A DNA stretch of 64,000 nt from Candidatus Avelusimicrobium stercoris (GCA_002432025.1 DJFE01000031.1:17579-81578); one strand, 5' to 3'. Shown: positions 1 through 9,019, counted from the stretch's first letter. Numbers and translations are program-made. Notes: a model not told the origin generated them from the letters alone.

Positions 1-1004
1 AAAACAGTTTAACAACGCTCCCCTTGGGCGGCGGAAAAGGCGGAAGCGATTTTGACACGCGCGGCAAGTCCGACAGCGAGGTAATGCGCTTTTGCCACTC
101 GTTTATCAACGAACTGTACCACCACATCGGCTATCATACCGATATTCCCGCGGGCGACCTGGGCTGCGGGGCGCGCGAAATCGGTTATATGTTCGGCCAA
201 TACAAAAAATTAACCAACGATTTTACAGGTGCCTTTACAGGTAAAAAGCCCAACTGGGGCGGCAGCCTGCTTCGCCCGGAAGCCACGGGCTACGGCGTAG
301 CGTATTTTACGCAGGAAATGCTGGCCACGCGCGGGGATAGTTTAAAGGGTAAAACGTGTATTGTTTCCGGTGCGGGCAATGTGGGCATTTACGCCATAGA
401 AAAATTAACGCAATTAGGCGGAAAGGTCGTGGGCTTTATGGATTATGACGGCAGTATTTACGACGGGCACGGCGTGGACGAAGAGAGGCTTGCCTTCTTA
501 AAGGATTTAGTATTTGTGCGCCGCGGCAGTCTAAAAGAATACGCCCAAAAATTCAAAACCGCCCAGTTCCGCCCGGGCCAAAAAACGTGGGATATTCCGT
601 GTGATGTCGCCTGTCCTACCGCGTGCGAAAATGAACTAAACGAAACAGACGCTAAAATGCTCCTTAAAAACGGGTGCAAATGCGTCTGCGAGGGCTCCAA
701 TATGCCCTGCACGCCGGAAGCGATTGCGGCCTTTCAGGCGGCTGGCATTTTATATTCACCCGGCAAGGCGTCCAACGCGGGCGGCGTGGCGGTTTCGGGC
801 TTAGAAATGACGCAAAACAGTATGCGCGTGTATTGGACGCGCGAAGAAGTGGACAAATACTTACAGCGCATTATGTCCAACATCCACACCAGTTGCCTGG
901 CCTCAGCCGCGGAATACGGTTTAACGGGCAACTATATGGCAGGTGCGAACATTGCGGGCTTTAAAAAAGTAGCCGACGCAATGATAGACCAAGGATTAGT
1001 ATAA
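1..1004 (+). CDS. gdhA: NADP-type glutamate dehydrogenase, C-terminal part (5' end outside window)
   Basis: Catalyses reversible reductive amination of 2-oxoglutarate to glutamate in the cytosol. The frame is open from the first base, so the gene begins upstream; about 333 residues of a family that is usually near 450 are present. The first visible residues form the catalytic-lysine block (PLGGGKGGSDFD), followed by the family signature with KGKSD-type and FTGKKPNWGG-type segments, then a Rossmann dinucleotide domain with GAGNVG and the SNMPCTPEA block. An inverted-repeat terminator follows the stop. The convergent neighbour is a dicarboxylate/amino-acid symporter, which fits glutamate metabolism. 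Identity is certain; coenzyme preference is inferred from subfamily resemblance. Confidence 0.96.
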   Translation, partial: NSLTTLPLGGGKGGSDFDTRGKSDSEVMRFCHSFINELYHHIGYHTDIPAGDLGCGAREIGYMFGQYKKLTNDFTGAFTGKKPNWGGSLLRPEATGYGVAYFTQEMLATRGDSLKGKTCIVSGAGNVGIYAIEKLTQLGGKVVGFMDYDGSIYDGHGVDEERLAFLKDLVFVRRGSLKEYAQKFKTAQFRPGQKTWDIPCDVACPTACENELNETDAKMLLKNGCKCVCEGSNMPCTPEAIAAFQAAGILYSPGKASNAGGVAVSGLEMTQNSMRVYWTREEVDKYLQRIMSNIHTSCLASAAEYGLTGNYMAGANIAGFKKVADAMIDQGLV

Positions 1005-1028
1005 GTTACTTGATGTTTTTAGTGTTAA

Positions 1029-1066
1029 AAATCCGGGTTTCTGCTTGTTGGCGGAAACCCGGATTT
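1029..1066. terminator. Bidirectional terminator between gdhA and the symporter
   Basis: A long inverted repeat (AATCCGGGTTTCTGC against GCGGAAACCCGGATT, one wobble position) with A and T runs on the two sides lies between two converging genes, so it can serve both. Confidence 0.8.
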
Positions 1067-1086
1067 CTAAATAGTACAACTACCCA

Positions 1087-2316
1087 TTAATTACTGGGCG
1101 CACTTGCCGCCGGCTGCTGTGGCTGGGGGTTGCGGCGGGAATAAATTTTATTCACAATCACCGCAATAGACCCGTCCCCGGTTACGTTGCAGGCCGTACC
1201 GAAGGAGTCCATCGCAATGTAAAGCGCAATCATCAGGCCGAGTTCCGCTTCGCCAAAGCCCAGCATACTTTGCAAAATACCCAACGCCGCCATAATGGCC
1301 CCACCCGGCACCCCGGGAGCCGCCACCATTGTTACCCCCAACATGCAAATAAACCCGGCGAACTGTTCAAAGGGCATATTCATCCCGCTCATAAACACAA
1401 TCGCCAACGCACAGGCCACAATTTTCATCGTACTGCCAGATAAGTGAATCGTGGCGCACAGCGGCACCACAAAGCCGGCCACCTCTTCGCGCACGCCGAT
1501 TTTGATGGTCTGTTTAAGCGTTACGGGAATCGTAGCCGCGGAGGACTGCGTGCCGAGCGCCGTCATATACGCCACCAACATCGTTTTAAGCATTTTAAAC
1601 GGATTTTGGCGTGCAATCAGGCCCGCCAGCGTGAATTGCAATACCAACATCACGGCCGTAATCGCAAAAATAAGCACGATGATTTTGGCAAATACGCCCA
1701 GCACTGAGACAACCTGCCCGGCAACCGTCATATTTAAAAAAATGCCAAAAATGTAATACGGAAGCAGCGGGATAATCACGCGTGCAATCACGCGGTCAAT
1801 AATATCACGCAAATCCAGCATTACACCCTTTAAGCGACTGCCCTGAATAACCGCCATACCAAGCCCCAGCGTAAACGCCAGCACAAGCGCGGTCATTACG
1901 TCCATTAAAGGCGGCATCGCTACCGTGAAATACGGCTTTAACTCCGCGCTGGCGGCAAACTGCGTGGTTTTAGCCGTCGCATCCAAGAGATAAGGGAAAG
2001 TCAATTCGGAAACGCCGTAACTAAAAAAACCCGAAGCCAACGTAAACCCATAGGCAAGCGCGGCGGTAATAAACAAAAGTTTCCCCGCACTGCGGCCCAG
2101 TTCCGCAATGCCCGGGGCTACCAAGCCCACAATTAACAGCGGAATAATAAAGCCCAAAAAGTTGCCAAACAAACCGTTAAAGGTTAGCGACACGCGCACC
2201 AGCCACTCCGGGAAGAAGAGCCCGCACGCAATACCCGCCGCAATGGCGCAAATCACGCCCGGCAGTAAGCCCCATTTTAATTTGAGGTGTAATTTTCTTT
2301 TTCTGAATTTAATCAT
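1087..2316 (-). CDS. Dicarboxylate/amino acid:cation symporter (DAACS/SDF family)
   Basis: Inner-membrane secondary transporter, 409 residues, normal for the family, with about eight hydrophobic spans and re-entrant loops. Family landmarks are visible: TQSSAATIPVT (the serine-rich HP1 loop), VPLCATIHLSGST (equivalent of the NMDGT motif), APGVPGGA (HP2) and NVTGDGS near the C-terminus. The altered NMDGT (HLSGS) makes the substrate uncertain; glutamate, C4-dicarboxylates or serine/threonine are all possible. A TATAAT-like -10 lies at 2343-2348 on the minus strand. Its position beside gdhA favours glutamate or a related acid, which is inference. Confidence 0.9.
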   Translation of the reverse strand: MIKFRKRKLHLKLKWGLLPGVICAIAAGIACGLFFPEWLVRVSLTFNGLFGNFLGFIIPLLIVGLVAPGIAELGRSAGKLLFITAALAYGFTLASGFFSYGVSELTFPYLLDATAKTTQFAASAELKPYFTVAMPPLMDVMTALVLAFTLGLGMAVIQGSRLKGVMLDLRDIIDRVIARVIIPLLPYYIFGIFLNMTVAGQVVSVLGVFAKIIVLIFAITAVMLVLQFTLAGLIARQNPFKMLKTMLVAYMTALGTQSSAATIPVTLKQTIKIGVREEVAGFVVPLCATIHLSGSTMKIVACALAIVFMSGMNMPFEQFAGFICMLGVTMVAAPGVPGGAIMAALGILQSMLGFGEAELGLMIALYIAMDSFGTACNVTGDGSIAVIVNKIYSRRNPQPQQPAASAPSN

Positions 2317-2410
2317 ATATACTCTTTTGGCACAACATTTCTATTATACGAATTTGAACCCAATAACGGTACTATTTTATCCGCGCGCGGCCATTTGGTA
2401 AAATGTGGAT

Positions 2411-2992
2411 ATGCAAGTAAAAATCAATATTGACGGCGGCAGCCGCGGAAACCCCGGGCCGGGAGCCTCGGCCTATGTGATTTGCGCAATGGACGGCAAA
2501 ATGTTAGCGCAAGAAGGGCATTTTATGCCCCATTGTACCAATAACCAGGCGGAATACACCGCTTTGAAACTCGCGCTTATAAAAGCCGCGGAACTGGGTG
2601 CTACGGAACTTTTTATCATTTCAGACTCGTTACTTTTGGTAAAGCAATATCTGGGCGAATACAAGATTAAAAACCCCGATTTGGCCGCCCGTATGCTGGT
2701 CATCCGCCGCCTGGCTGCGCGGTTTACCGTGCATATCAATCACGTTTTACGCCATTTAAATAAAGCACCCGACGCCCTGGCCAACAAGGCGATGGACGCC
2801 AAACAATCGGTGGGCTATAACCCTATTAAACAGTTGCCCACGGACGACGAAATCTTTGCCGAACCTCAGGCCAAAGGCAATGTGGTAAACGGCGTAGAGG
2901 TAACCCCGGTGGTGCGGGAGGAAAAGAAGCCCGCCGCTAAAAAAGTTAAAAAGCCGCTCCCCGAGCAAATGGATTTATTCGGCGGATTTTGA
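2411..2992 (+). CDS. rnhA: Ribonuclease HI-type protein with C-terminal clamp-binding-like motif
   Basis: Hydrolyses RNA in RNA-DNA hybrids. The N-terminal 130 residues form an RNase H fold: DGGSRGNPGP, NNQAEYTAL, SDS and the terminal HLNKAPDALA block supply the acidic catalytic set. About 60 further residues are Lys/Pro-rich and end in QMDLFGGF, matching the bacterial sliding-clamp pentapeptide pattern QxxLF. I chose ATG 2411; GTG 2405 is possible. There is no Shine-Dalgarno site, and a TAAAAT -10 at 2399-2404 ends six bases before this ATG, so the mRNA is probably leaderless. RNase P RNA begins about 20 bases downstream. Confidence 0.88.
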   Translation: MQVKINIDGGSRGNPGPGASAYVICAMDGKMLAQEGHFMPHCTNNQAEYTALKLALIKAAELGATELFIISDSLLLVKQYLGEYKIKNPDLAARMLVIRRLAARFTVHINHVLRHLNKAPDALANKAMDAKQSVGYNPIKQLPTDDEIFAEPQAKGNVVNGVEVTPVVREEKKPAAKKVKKPLPEQMDLFGGF

Positions 2993-3002
2993 TTAATTTT
3001 GC

Positions 3003-3008
3003 TACAAT
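3003..3008 (+). promoter_or_regulatory. -10 element of the RNase P RNA gene
   Basis: TACAAT lies about six bases before the probable RNA start near 3014. No convincing -35 is visible at 16-18 bp spacing. Confidence 0.5.
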
Positions 3009-3013
3009 ATTTT

Positions 3014-3352
3014 GGGCAACCCAGATAACCGCTCCCGGCCAATTTCGGTTTGGGGGAGGAACTTCCGGACTCCATAGGGCAAGTGCGCCGCTTGAAAAGG
3101 CGGGACGGCGGGGCTATATCACCCCGCTGGACGGAAAGTACAGCAGAAAACAAACCGCCCGCAAGGGTAAGGGTGAAATGGTGCGGTAAGAGCGCACCGC
3201 GCGTTTAGCAATAAACGCGGCACGGCAAACCCCGCACGGAGCAAGGCCAAACCGGTCCACACGCGGCCCGCGTTCGCGACCAAGTAGGCCGCCAAGAGTA
3301 ATGGTTATCACAGCCTGAAAAGGCTGACAGAATCCGGGGTATCGGTTGCTTA
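3014..3352 (+). ncRNA. rnpB: RNase P RNA, bacterial class A
   Basis: Catalytic RNA that removes tRNA 5' leaders. The two strands of the conserved P4 core are clear: GAGGAACTTCCGGACTCC at 3056-3073 and ACAGAATCCGG at 3327-3337. Between them are the family landmarks GGGTGAAATGGTGCGG with GTAAGAGCGCACC, the GGCAAACCCC segment and GGAGCAAGGCCAAA. Helix P2 can form from AACCG at 3027-3031 with CGGTT at 3343-3347. Both ends are approximate, and the 3' end runs into the terminator stem; a canonical long P1 is not obvious. Confidence 0.93.
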
Positions 3353-3386
3353 TCCGCGTTTTCAACCAGGAAGCGCGGATTTTTTA
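3352..3386 (+). terminator. Terminator of rnpB
   Basis: ATCCGCG at 3352-3358 pairs with CGCGGAT at 3374-3380, followed by a T run. Confidence 0.75.
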
Positions 3387-3473
3387 TGTATAGGTCCTAG
3401 ACAAAACATAGGCCCTTTGGCTCTGTTTTTTTGGTTTAAAAACTATTATACTGAAAGTATTAAAGGAGAATTT

Positions 3474-4838
3474 ATGCTAAATACTAAACAACTTTTTTCT
3501 TTTGTACTTATTGCCGCGGCCGCTTGGCCCGCGCAAAACGCCGTCGCGCAAGTAAGGCCCGGCTCCGTAATAAAAGCCAATACATCCGTTGCCAAAGGAC
3601 TTGATAAGGCGGTAAAATCAACAGTAAAAGCGGCAAAGGTTCCCGCTTTTACCACAAAGGCCACTCACTCAGTTTATCCGTCCCAAGCGCTTAATTTTGT
3701 GCCGTCCAACAAAGCGCCCAAAGCCACTGCGCTAAACCCCAAAATCCCCGTTACGCCCAATTTGGACTCCGTACTCATCTACGGCAAGGAACGGGAACGT
3801 TACCGCGTGGTACGCGAAGAATTGCAAAATATGTCCGTCAAAATGCCCAAGGAGCAATCGGCTAATATCGCCGCCTATTTGCGCCACTCGGTACCGGACG
3901 AAACAATGCGCTATATGCAGGAACGCTACCAAAAGGTTCTTAATTTAATTAATAAGAACCAACAGGAGGTTACCGCTTTCTTTACCTATGCTTCTCTGCC
4001 TGGGGAAGGACGCGTGCCGAATATGCAAGAAAAAAACGCTTTAAGCAGCGCAATGTATAACACGTTAATGGCTATCCGCAATTTAAAGGCGGATTTGCCG
4101 GACGATCCGTTCCTGGCTATGCAGGATGAATATTGGGCCACCGCCTACGAAGGCTTTAACCCACTACTGGCAGGGCATATCCGCACGCAAGCCGTAATGC
4201 CGCGCGGGGATTTCCGCAAGTTTGACCATAAGGAATTTGACTTAATGAACCCGGACGGTACGGATTATGTATTGCCGCAGGCCGACACCTTGATTTTGGA
4301 CCCGGATGAAATGGAAGAAATGGATTCCTACGCCTATGTGCGTATGCGCCAGCAAAATCCGCCCATTACGCAAGAAAATGCCGCCATTGAACGCACCGAA
4401 CTCTTAAAGCACATCCCGGCGGGTATGCACATCGCCATTATCAACGACGACACCTTGCCGCTGGTCAACTTTAAGGGCTGGGCCGAAAAAGGCTACTTTG
4501 GCGAAGGAGCCACCGTAGATACTTTTAAAAACGGGCTTGATTTCTTGGATTCAATGAAATACATCAAATACGATTTAGTCATCACGGACCTGTTGGTTCC
4601 CAACGGCGGCAAGGCGATGATGAAGGACCTGCGCCTGAAAGACGACCGCGTCCCCGTGATTGCTATGAGCAAATACGACCGTGGCGAAGCGGGCGAAAAG
4701 GATTTGTTTACCCACGGTATGGACGGTTACTTGTGGTACAACAACAACGTAAACGAAGGTGCTTACGGATACATTGAAGTCCTGCGCGCCCTCAAAAACT
4801 ACTATTACTACAAGGGCCTGCACAATTGGGGCAGATAA
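3474..4838 (+). CDS. Exported protein with C-terminal receiver-like (CheY-like) domain
   Basis: 454 residues. ATG 3474 follows AAAGGAG with good spacing, and residues 1-25 form a signal peptide (hydrophobic run ending AQNAVAQ). The middle, about 90-300, is unrecognised and mostly helical. Residues about 320-445 look like a response-regulator receiver domain: the acidic pair D325/D326 (INDD), D372 in VITDLL at the phosphorylation-site position, S399 in IAMS, and GMDGYL before the last helix. The invariant Lys position appears to be Tyr (Y422). A signal peptide on a receiver fold is unusual. The gene stands alone, with a terminator after it. Function unknown; the domain call rests on motif order only. 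Confidence 0.8.
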   Translation: MLNTKQLFSFVLIAAAAWPAQNAVAQVRPGSVIKANTSVAKGLDKAVKSTVKAAKVPAFTTKATHSVYPSQALNFVPSNKAPKATALNPKIPVTPNLDSVLIYGKERERYRVVREELQNMSVKMPKEQSANIAAYLRHSVPDETMRYMQERYQKVLNLINKNQQEVTAFFTYASLPGEGRVPNMQEKNALSSAMYNTLMAIRNLKADLPDDPFLAMQDEYWATAYEGFNPLLAGHIRTQAVMPRGDFRKFDHKEFDLMNPDGTDYVLPQADTLILDPDEMEEMDSYAYVRMRQQNPPITQENAAIERTELLKHIPAGMHIAIINDDTLPLVNFKGWAEKGYFGEGATVDTFKNGLDFLDSMKYIKYDLVITDLLVPNGGKAMMKDLRLKDDRVPVIAMSKYDRGEAGEKDLFTHGMDGYLWYNNNVNEGAYGYIEVLRALKNYYYYKGLHNWGR

Positions 4839-4856
4839 TTTAACAGTACAGACGAA

Positions 4857-4888
4857 AATCCCCCGGCCGAAAACCGGGGGATTTTTTA
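4857..4888 (+). terminator. Terminator after the exported receiver-like gene
   Basis: AATCCCCCGG pairs with CCGGGGGATT and is followed by six T residues. Confidence 0.85.
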
Positions 4889-4940
4889 TGATAAATTTTT
4901 TACTTTCTTGACAGATCTTACTCCGAAAGAGGAACACAGC

Positions 4941-4970
4941 AGATTCCCGACAACAACACTCGGAAATGAC
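4941..4970. repeat. Single-hairpin repeat ending in ATGAC
   Basis: Degenerate copy of the right half of the paired-hairpin family found in the pilin region: stem ATTCCCGA against TCGGAAAT, 9-nt loop, then GAC. Confidence 0.7.
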
Positions 4971-4983
4971 AAAAGAACTCGTT

Positions 4984-5976
4984 CTATTTCGCTGGGGATT
5001 TGTTATCCCCGGCCGGAGTAACCTCTTTTTTAGGCGCATTGGCCAAAGTTTGCGGAATTGTAAACCAAAAGGTGGAACCTTGCCCCAAGCCCGCGCTTTC
5101 CACGCCAATTTCGCCCCCGTGCGCGTTTACAATCTCCTGCGCAATGGATAATCCTAATCCCCAGCCCTGTTTTTTAAGCGTGCGGTCGTTTTCGGACTGG
5201 TGGAATTTTTGAAAGATTTTGCTCTTTTCACTGTGCAAAATACCGGGGCCGTTATCAATTACCTTAAACGTCAGCCACCCGTTGGATACATAATAGCGCG
5301 CTTCCACCCGCCCGCCCTGGGGCGAAAATTTAAGCGCGTTGCCGATTAAATTATTAATCACCTGCGAAATGCGGAAGCGGTCCGCCTCTACGGTTACCTC
5401 GGCAGGATATTCGCACTTTTGCAGAAAGATGCCCCGCTTTTGGGCGTTTACCGACTGCAAGGTAATAACATCGTTTAAAAGCGCGTTAAAGTTAAAGGGG
5501 CGCATATCCATTTTAAACCGCCCAGACTCAATCATAGAAATATCCATTAAGTCCGCCATAAGCATATTCATATTGTCCGTGGCTTTTAAAATGTTGTTCA
5601 GGGCGATTTGCTCGTTCGTACCGCCCGTGCCCTGCGGGCTGTCCATCATCAGCACGGAGGTAAAGCCCTGAATAGAGGAAAGCGGTTGACGCAGGTCGTG
5701 CGCCACGATAGACATAAATTTGGCGCGGATTTCGTTCAAACGGTTTAGTTCCTGATTGGAGAGGCGCAACTTTTCCACCATATGTTCCAGCACATTTACC
5801 TTGCCGGATAGTTGCATTTGCAAGGTAGCAATTTGCTGCTGGTAGTTGTGCTCGGCCTTCATAATGGTACGTTTCATTTTTTTGAGCACAAATTTGCGCG
5901 TCAGCCAATAAGTAAGCAGCGACAACAACGATGCCACCAACAACGAATACGAAGCGATAATCTGCCAAAAAGTCAT
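4984..5976 (-). CDS. Membrane-anchored sensor histidine kinase
   Basis: 330 residues. One N-terminal membrane span (about 5-25) is followed by a coiled linker, a HisKA domain with the phospho-acceptor in VAHDLRQPL, and a HATPase domain with the N box (NNLIGNALKFSP), G1 (DNGPGI) and G2 (WGLGLSIAQEIV). There is no periplasmic sensing domain, so the signal probably comes through the membrane or a partner. No response regulator is adjacent. It is last in the operon rsmI-tsaC-kinase, ten bases after tsaC. The C-terminal tail is Lys/Pro-rich. Confidence 0.93.
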   Translation of the reverse strand: MTFWQIIASYSLLVASLLSLLTYWLTRKFVLKKMKRTIMKAEHNYQQQIATLQMQLSGKVNVLEHMVEKLRLSNQELNRLNEIRAKFMSIVAHDLRQPLSSIQGFTSVLMMDSPQGTGGTNEQIALNNILKATDNMNMLMADLMDISMIESGRFKMDMRPFNFNALLNDVITLQSVNAQKRGIFLQKCEYPAEVTVEADRFRISQVINNLIGNALKFSPQGGRVEARYYVSNGWLTFKVIDNGPGILHSEKSKIFQKFHQSENDRTLKKQGWGLGLSIAQEIVNAHGGEIGVESAGLGQGSTFWFTIPQTLANAPKKEVTPAGDNKSPAK

Positions 5977-5985
5977 CTCGTTCTC

Positions 5986-6624
5986 CTATTTTACCGTAAA
6001 GGGTTGGCCCAAGGTTTTTTCCAAATCGGCGCGGGATACGCCCCCCTCGCGCAGCAGCAGGGGCTTGTCCGTCAAATCCACCACGCTGGAAGCCGTGGGC
6101 GACAACTGTCCGCCCAAGAAGATATAGTCCGCCTTACCGTCAAACGTCTTTAAAATGGTTTCTTCGTCCGTGAGTACGGGCTGTCCGTGCAGGTTGGCGC
6201 TGGTGCAGGCCATCGGATGCGCCATACGGGATAATATGTTCACCAAAAACGGATTGCCCGGCACGCGCAAACCAATTCCTTTAAAACCGCGTGTAAGGCT
6301 TTTGCCCTTGGCGGTTGGCGGCAAAATAATGGTAATCTCCCCCGGCCAATAGGCTTGTGCCAAGCGTTCTGCCCCGGCGGAAAATTCCGCCACGGCCTTG
6401 GCCTGCGCCACGGAACCCGTCAAAATTTGAAGCGGACTGGTGGCGGGGCGTTCCTTTATTTGATAAATGCGCAAAATGGACGCTTCGCAAAATGCACCCG
6501 TGCCAATACCATAAACCGTATCCGTGGGTACTACGGCCACGGCGCCTTCGTCCAGCGCGTGCGCGGCGGACAAAATATCGGTTTCCGTCATTTCGCTTAC
6601 TTTAAAAATACGGGTCTTGCTCAT
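5986..6624 (-). CDS. tsaC: Threonylcarbamoyl-AMP synthase (Sua5/YrdC/TsaC family)
   Basis: Makes threonylcarbamoyl-AMP from threonine, bicarbonate and ATP, the first step of t6A formation on ANN-decoding tRNAs. 212 residues, the single YrdC domain without a Sua5 extension. Visible: PTDTVYGIG near the N-terminus, the IKERP basic segment, RVPGNPF, the CTSAN block and SSVVDL near the C-terminus. Its start overlaps the end of rsmI by 23 bases, indicating coupled translation. The partners tsaE and tsaB lie 9 kb away in this window; tsaD is not seen. Confidence 0.94.
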   Translation of the reverse strand: MSKTRIFKVSEMTETDILSAAHALDEGAVAVVPTDTVYGIGTGAFCEASILRIYQIKERPATSPLQILTGSVAQAKAVAEFSAGAERLAQAYWPGEITIILPPTAKGKSLTRGFKGIGLRVPGNPFLVNILSRMAHPMACTSANLHGQPVLTDEETILKTFDGKADYIFLGGQLSPTASSVVDLTDKPLLLREGGVSRADLEKTLGQPFTVK

Positions 6625-7309
6625 CGGGTTCCTCCTCCGCTTCGGCCGGGCGGTCCAAAATCATTACAAACTCGCCCTGAACCTTGCTCTTTTTGGCCAA
6701 TTCCGCCGCCAGCGAGGCCGCCGTTCCCCTTATCCACTCTTCATACACCTTGGAAAGTTCCCGCGCCAAGATAACGGGCGTTTCTCCCCCCAAGGTCTTG
6801 GCAACCAGTTCCAGCATTTTTACCACGCGGTACGGGGATTCGTACAGCACCACCGGGTGGTTTTGGCTATACGCCACCGCAATTAGTTTAGCGGCCTTGC
6901 CCGGTTTGCGCGGCAAAAAGCCCAAAAAGGTAAATGCTCCGCCCGTAATGCCCGCCCCGGCCAAGGCGCACGCTACCGCGCTGGGCCCCGGCAGAGAGGA
7001 TACCTTTATGCCGCTTTTCACGGCTTCTTTGACGAGTTTCCACCCCGGGTCTGAAATGCACGGCGTGCCACAGTCAGACACCAAGGCGCACGTTTTGCCG
7101 CTTTTTAACGCTTCCAAACAGCGCGCGACGGAGCGGTCGTCATTTTCGTTATAGCGGTAGAGCGGCTTAGAAATGCCGAAATGGGAAAGCAAAATTTGGG
7201 TGCGGCGCGTGTCCTCGCACAAAACGGCGTCGGCGGTTTTGAGCGTTTCCAATGCGCGCAGGGTAATATCCTGCAAATTGCCAATAGGCGTAGGAACGAT
7301 ATAGAGCAT
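6602..7309 (-). CDS. rsmI: 16S rRNA (cytidine1402-2'-O)-methyltransferase RsmI
   Basis: SAM-dependent methyltransferase of the 30S decoding centre. 235 residues with the family hallmarks: VPTPIGNLQDIT at the N-terminus, LCEDTRRT, SDCGTPCISDPG (SAM loop) and LPGPSAVACAL. It heads the operon rsmI-tsaC-kinase. There is no Shine-Dalgarno; a TATACT -10 (7318-7323, minus strand) ends eight bases before the ATG, so the transcript is probably leaderless. The acidic C-terminal tail is slightly longer than usual. Confidence 0.95.
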   Translation of the reverse strand: MLYIVPTPIGNLQDITLRALETLKTADAVLCEDTRRTQILLSHFGISKPLYRYNENDDRSVARCLEALKSGKTCALVSDCGTPCISDPGWKLVKEAVKSGIKVSSLPGPSAVACALAGAGITGGAFTFLGFLPRKPGKAAKLIAVAYSQNHPVVLYESPYRVVKMLELVAKTLGGETPVILARELSKVYEEWIRGTAASLAAELAKKSKVQGEFVMILDRPAEAEEEPDEQDPYF

Positions 7310-7439
7310 ATAGTAAAAGTATATAAAAAAGAAGGGACAAGCGGAAAATTACAAAAATAAATGTACCACTCATAAAGCGTATTTAGTAAAATATATCTTT
7401 GTTATTTAATTCACATAAACAGAGGAAAAACAGAAGGAA

Positions 7440-8906
7440 ATGTCTAAAATTCTGTCCAAAATTAAACTCAACACCTTCGCTATTATTTTATCTATCGTAG
7501 CGGTGGTGGCCGCGCTGACCTGGATTGTGCCCAGCGGCGCCTATGACAAAATGGACGTGGACGGCCGCCAGGTCGTCGTAGCCGGAACGTATCACGCGGT
7601 GCCGGCCAACCCGCAAGGTTTGTTTGACGTGTTAAAAGCCCCCATTAAAGGCTTTTCCAATACGGCAGAGGTAATTGTATTTCTGCTTGTTATCGGCGGG
7701 GTGCTTTCCGTGGTGGAAAAAACAGGCGCGATTGCCGCCGGTATTCAGGCCGCCAGCGGATTTTTCCAACGCAAACCCAAACTGCGCTTTCTGTTTATTC
7801 CGCTTGGAATTATTGTATTCTCGTTGTGCGGGGCGACATTTGGTATGTGCGAAGAAGCCCTTATCTTTATCCCGATTTTTATCCCCTTGGCTCTATCCCT
7901 GGGATACGACTCCGCCCTCGGTACCGCAATTCCGTTTATCGGCGCGGGCGTAGGCTTTGCGGCCGCGTTTACCAACCCGTTTACCGTGGGTATCGCGCAG
8001 GGGATTGCCCAAGTGCCGCTGTATTCCGGCATTGGATACCGCTTTACCATTTGGATTATCTGCACGACGGTAGTTATCAGTTGGTTAAGCGTGTATGCGC
8101 GCAAAATCCGCAAGGACCCGACCAAAAGTTTAACTTATGAGTTTGATATTGAAAAACGCAAAGAATTAAAACTCAATAAAGAAGAAACCAAAATGACCCG
8201 CCGCCAAAAATGGGTGCTCTTAGCCTTTGGCCTAGGGATGGTGGGGCTGGTTATCGGCGTGTTAAAACCCCAAATCTGCGAAATGATTAAAGGGATGTGG
8301 GGCGTGGATTTAATGGAAATCCTGCACTTGGAAGCCGAGGGCTGGTACATTACCGAAATTGCCGCCTTATTCTTGGGCGTGGGCTTTTTGTGCGGATTTT
8401 TGGGCAAAATGAATATGCAAAAATTTACCGACGCGTTCTTTGACGGCGTGCGCGGTATGGCGGAAATTGCAATGCTTTTGTGCTTTGCACAAGCGATCGT
8501 AATTATCGCCAACAATGGGCATATTTTGGACACAATGCTTAACTGGATGTCCGCCGCTATCAAACATTTGCACCCGGTGTGTGCCTCGTGGGCGGCGATG
8601 ATGCTGCAAACGGTGATTGACTTCTTTATCCCCTCGGGCAGCGGCAAGGCCGTGCTGACGATGCCGATTTTGGCCCCGTTGGCCGACCTTATCGGCATTA
8701 CGCGCCAAACGATGGTGCTGGCCTTCCAGTTGGGCGGCAGTTGGATGAATATGGTCATCCCGACCGACCCTGTAACCATTGCGGCTATCGGCTTTGCGCG
8801 CATTGCGTATCCGAAATGGCTGAAATGGATGCTGCCTTTGTTAATTGTGATGTATTTGCTGTCGTTCTTGCTGTTAGTGCCGCCGTATTTTATGAAGTGG
8901 CAATAA
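7440..8906 (+). CDS. YfcC/DcuC-family anaerobic carrier, copy 1
   Basis: Inner-membrane transporter, 488 residues, about 12 spans. The N-terminal TWIVPSGAYD block, the TFGMCEEALIFIPIFIPLALSLGYD segment (shown here only as the family landmark around residue 135-160) and FIPSGSGKAVLTMPI near residue 400 are typical of the YfcC/C4-dicarboxylate anaerobic carrier family, whose members carry dicarboxylates or basic amino acids. The start follows AGGAAA. The next gene is a paralogue of the same family; each has its own ribosome-binding site and a terminator separates them. Substrate unknown. Confidence 0.92.
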   Translation: MSKILSKIKLNTFAIILSIVAVVAALTWIVPSGAYDKMDVDGRQVVVAGTYHAVPANPQGLFDVLKAPIKGFSNTAEVIVFLLVIGGVLSVVEKTGAIAAGIQAASGFFQRKPKLRFLFIPLGIIVFSLCGATFGMCEEALIFIPIFIPLALSLGYDSALGTAIPFIGAGVGFAAAFTNPFTVGIAQGIAQVPLYSGIGYRFTIWIICTTVVISWLSVYARKIRKDPTKSLTYEFDIEKRKELKLNKEETKMTRRQKWVLLAFGLGMVGLVIGVLKPQICEMIKGMWGVDLMEILHLEAEGWYITEIAALFLGVGFLCGFLGKMNMQKFTDAFFDGVRGMAEIAMLLCFAQAIVIIANNGHILDTMLNWMSAAIKHLHPVCASWAAMMLQTVIDFFIPSGSGKAVLTMPILAPLADLIGITRQTMVLAFQLGGSWMNMVIPTDPVTIAAIGFARIAYPKWLKWMLPLLIVMYLLSFLLLVPPYFMKWQ

Positions 8907-8913
8907 TTTTTTA

Positions 8914-8978
8914 CGTCCCGCCGCAATTTTTGGATTTTAATATAAAAATCCTTGTTTGAGCCGGCGGGGCGTTTTTTA
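8914..8978 (+). terminator. Terminator between the two YfcC genes
   Basis: An outer stem (CGTCCCGCCG with CGGCGGGGCG) encloses an inner hairpin GGATTTT/AAAATCC and is followed by TTTTTT. Confidence 0.75.
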
Positions 8979-9019
8979 TTAAAAAAATGCCGTACCTAAA
9001 AAGAGGAAAACAAAAGTAA

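Noticed and set aside
8135..8926. 263-residue open frame antisense to the first YfcC gene
   Set aside because: A shadow of a GC-biased transporter gene; composition and lack of start signals are not gene-like.
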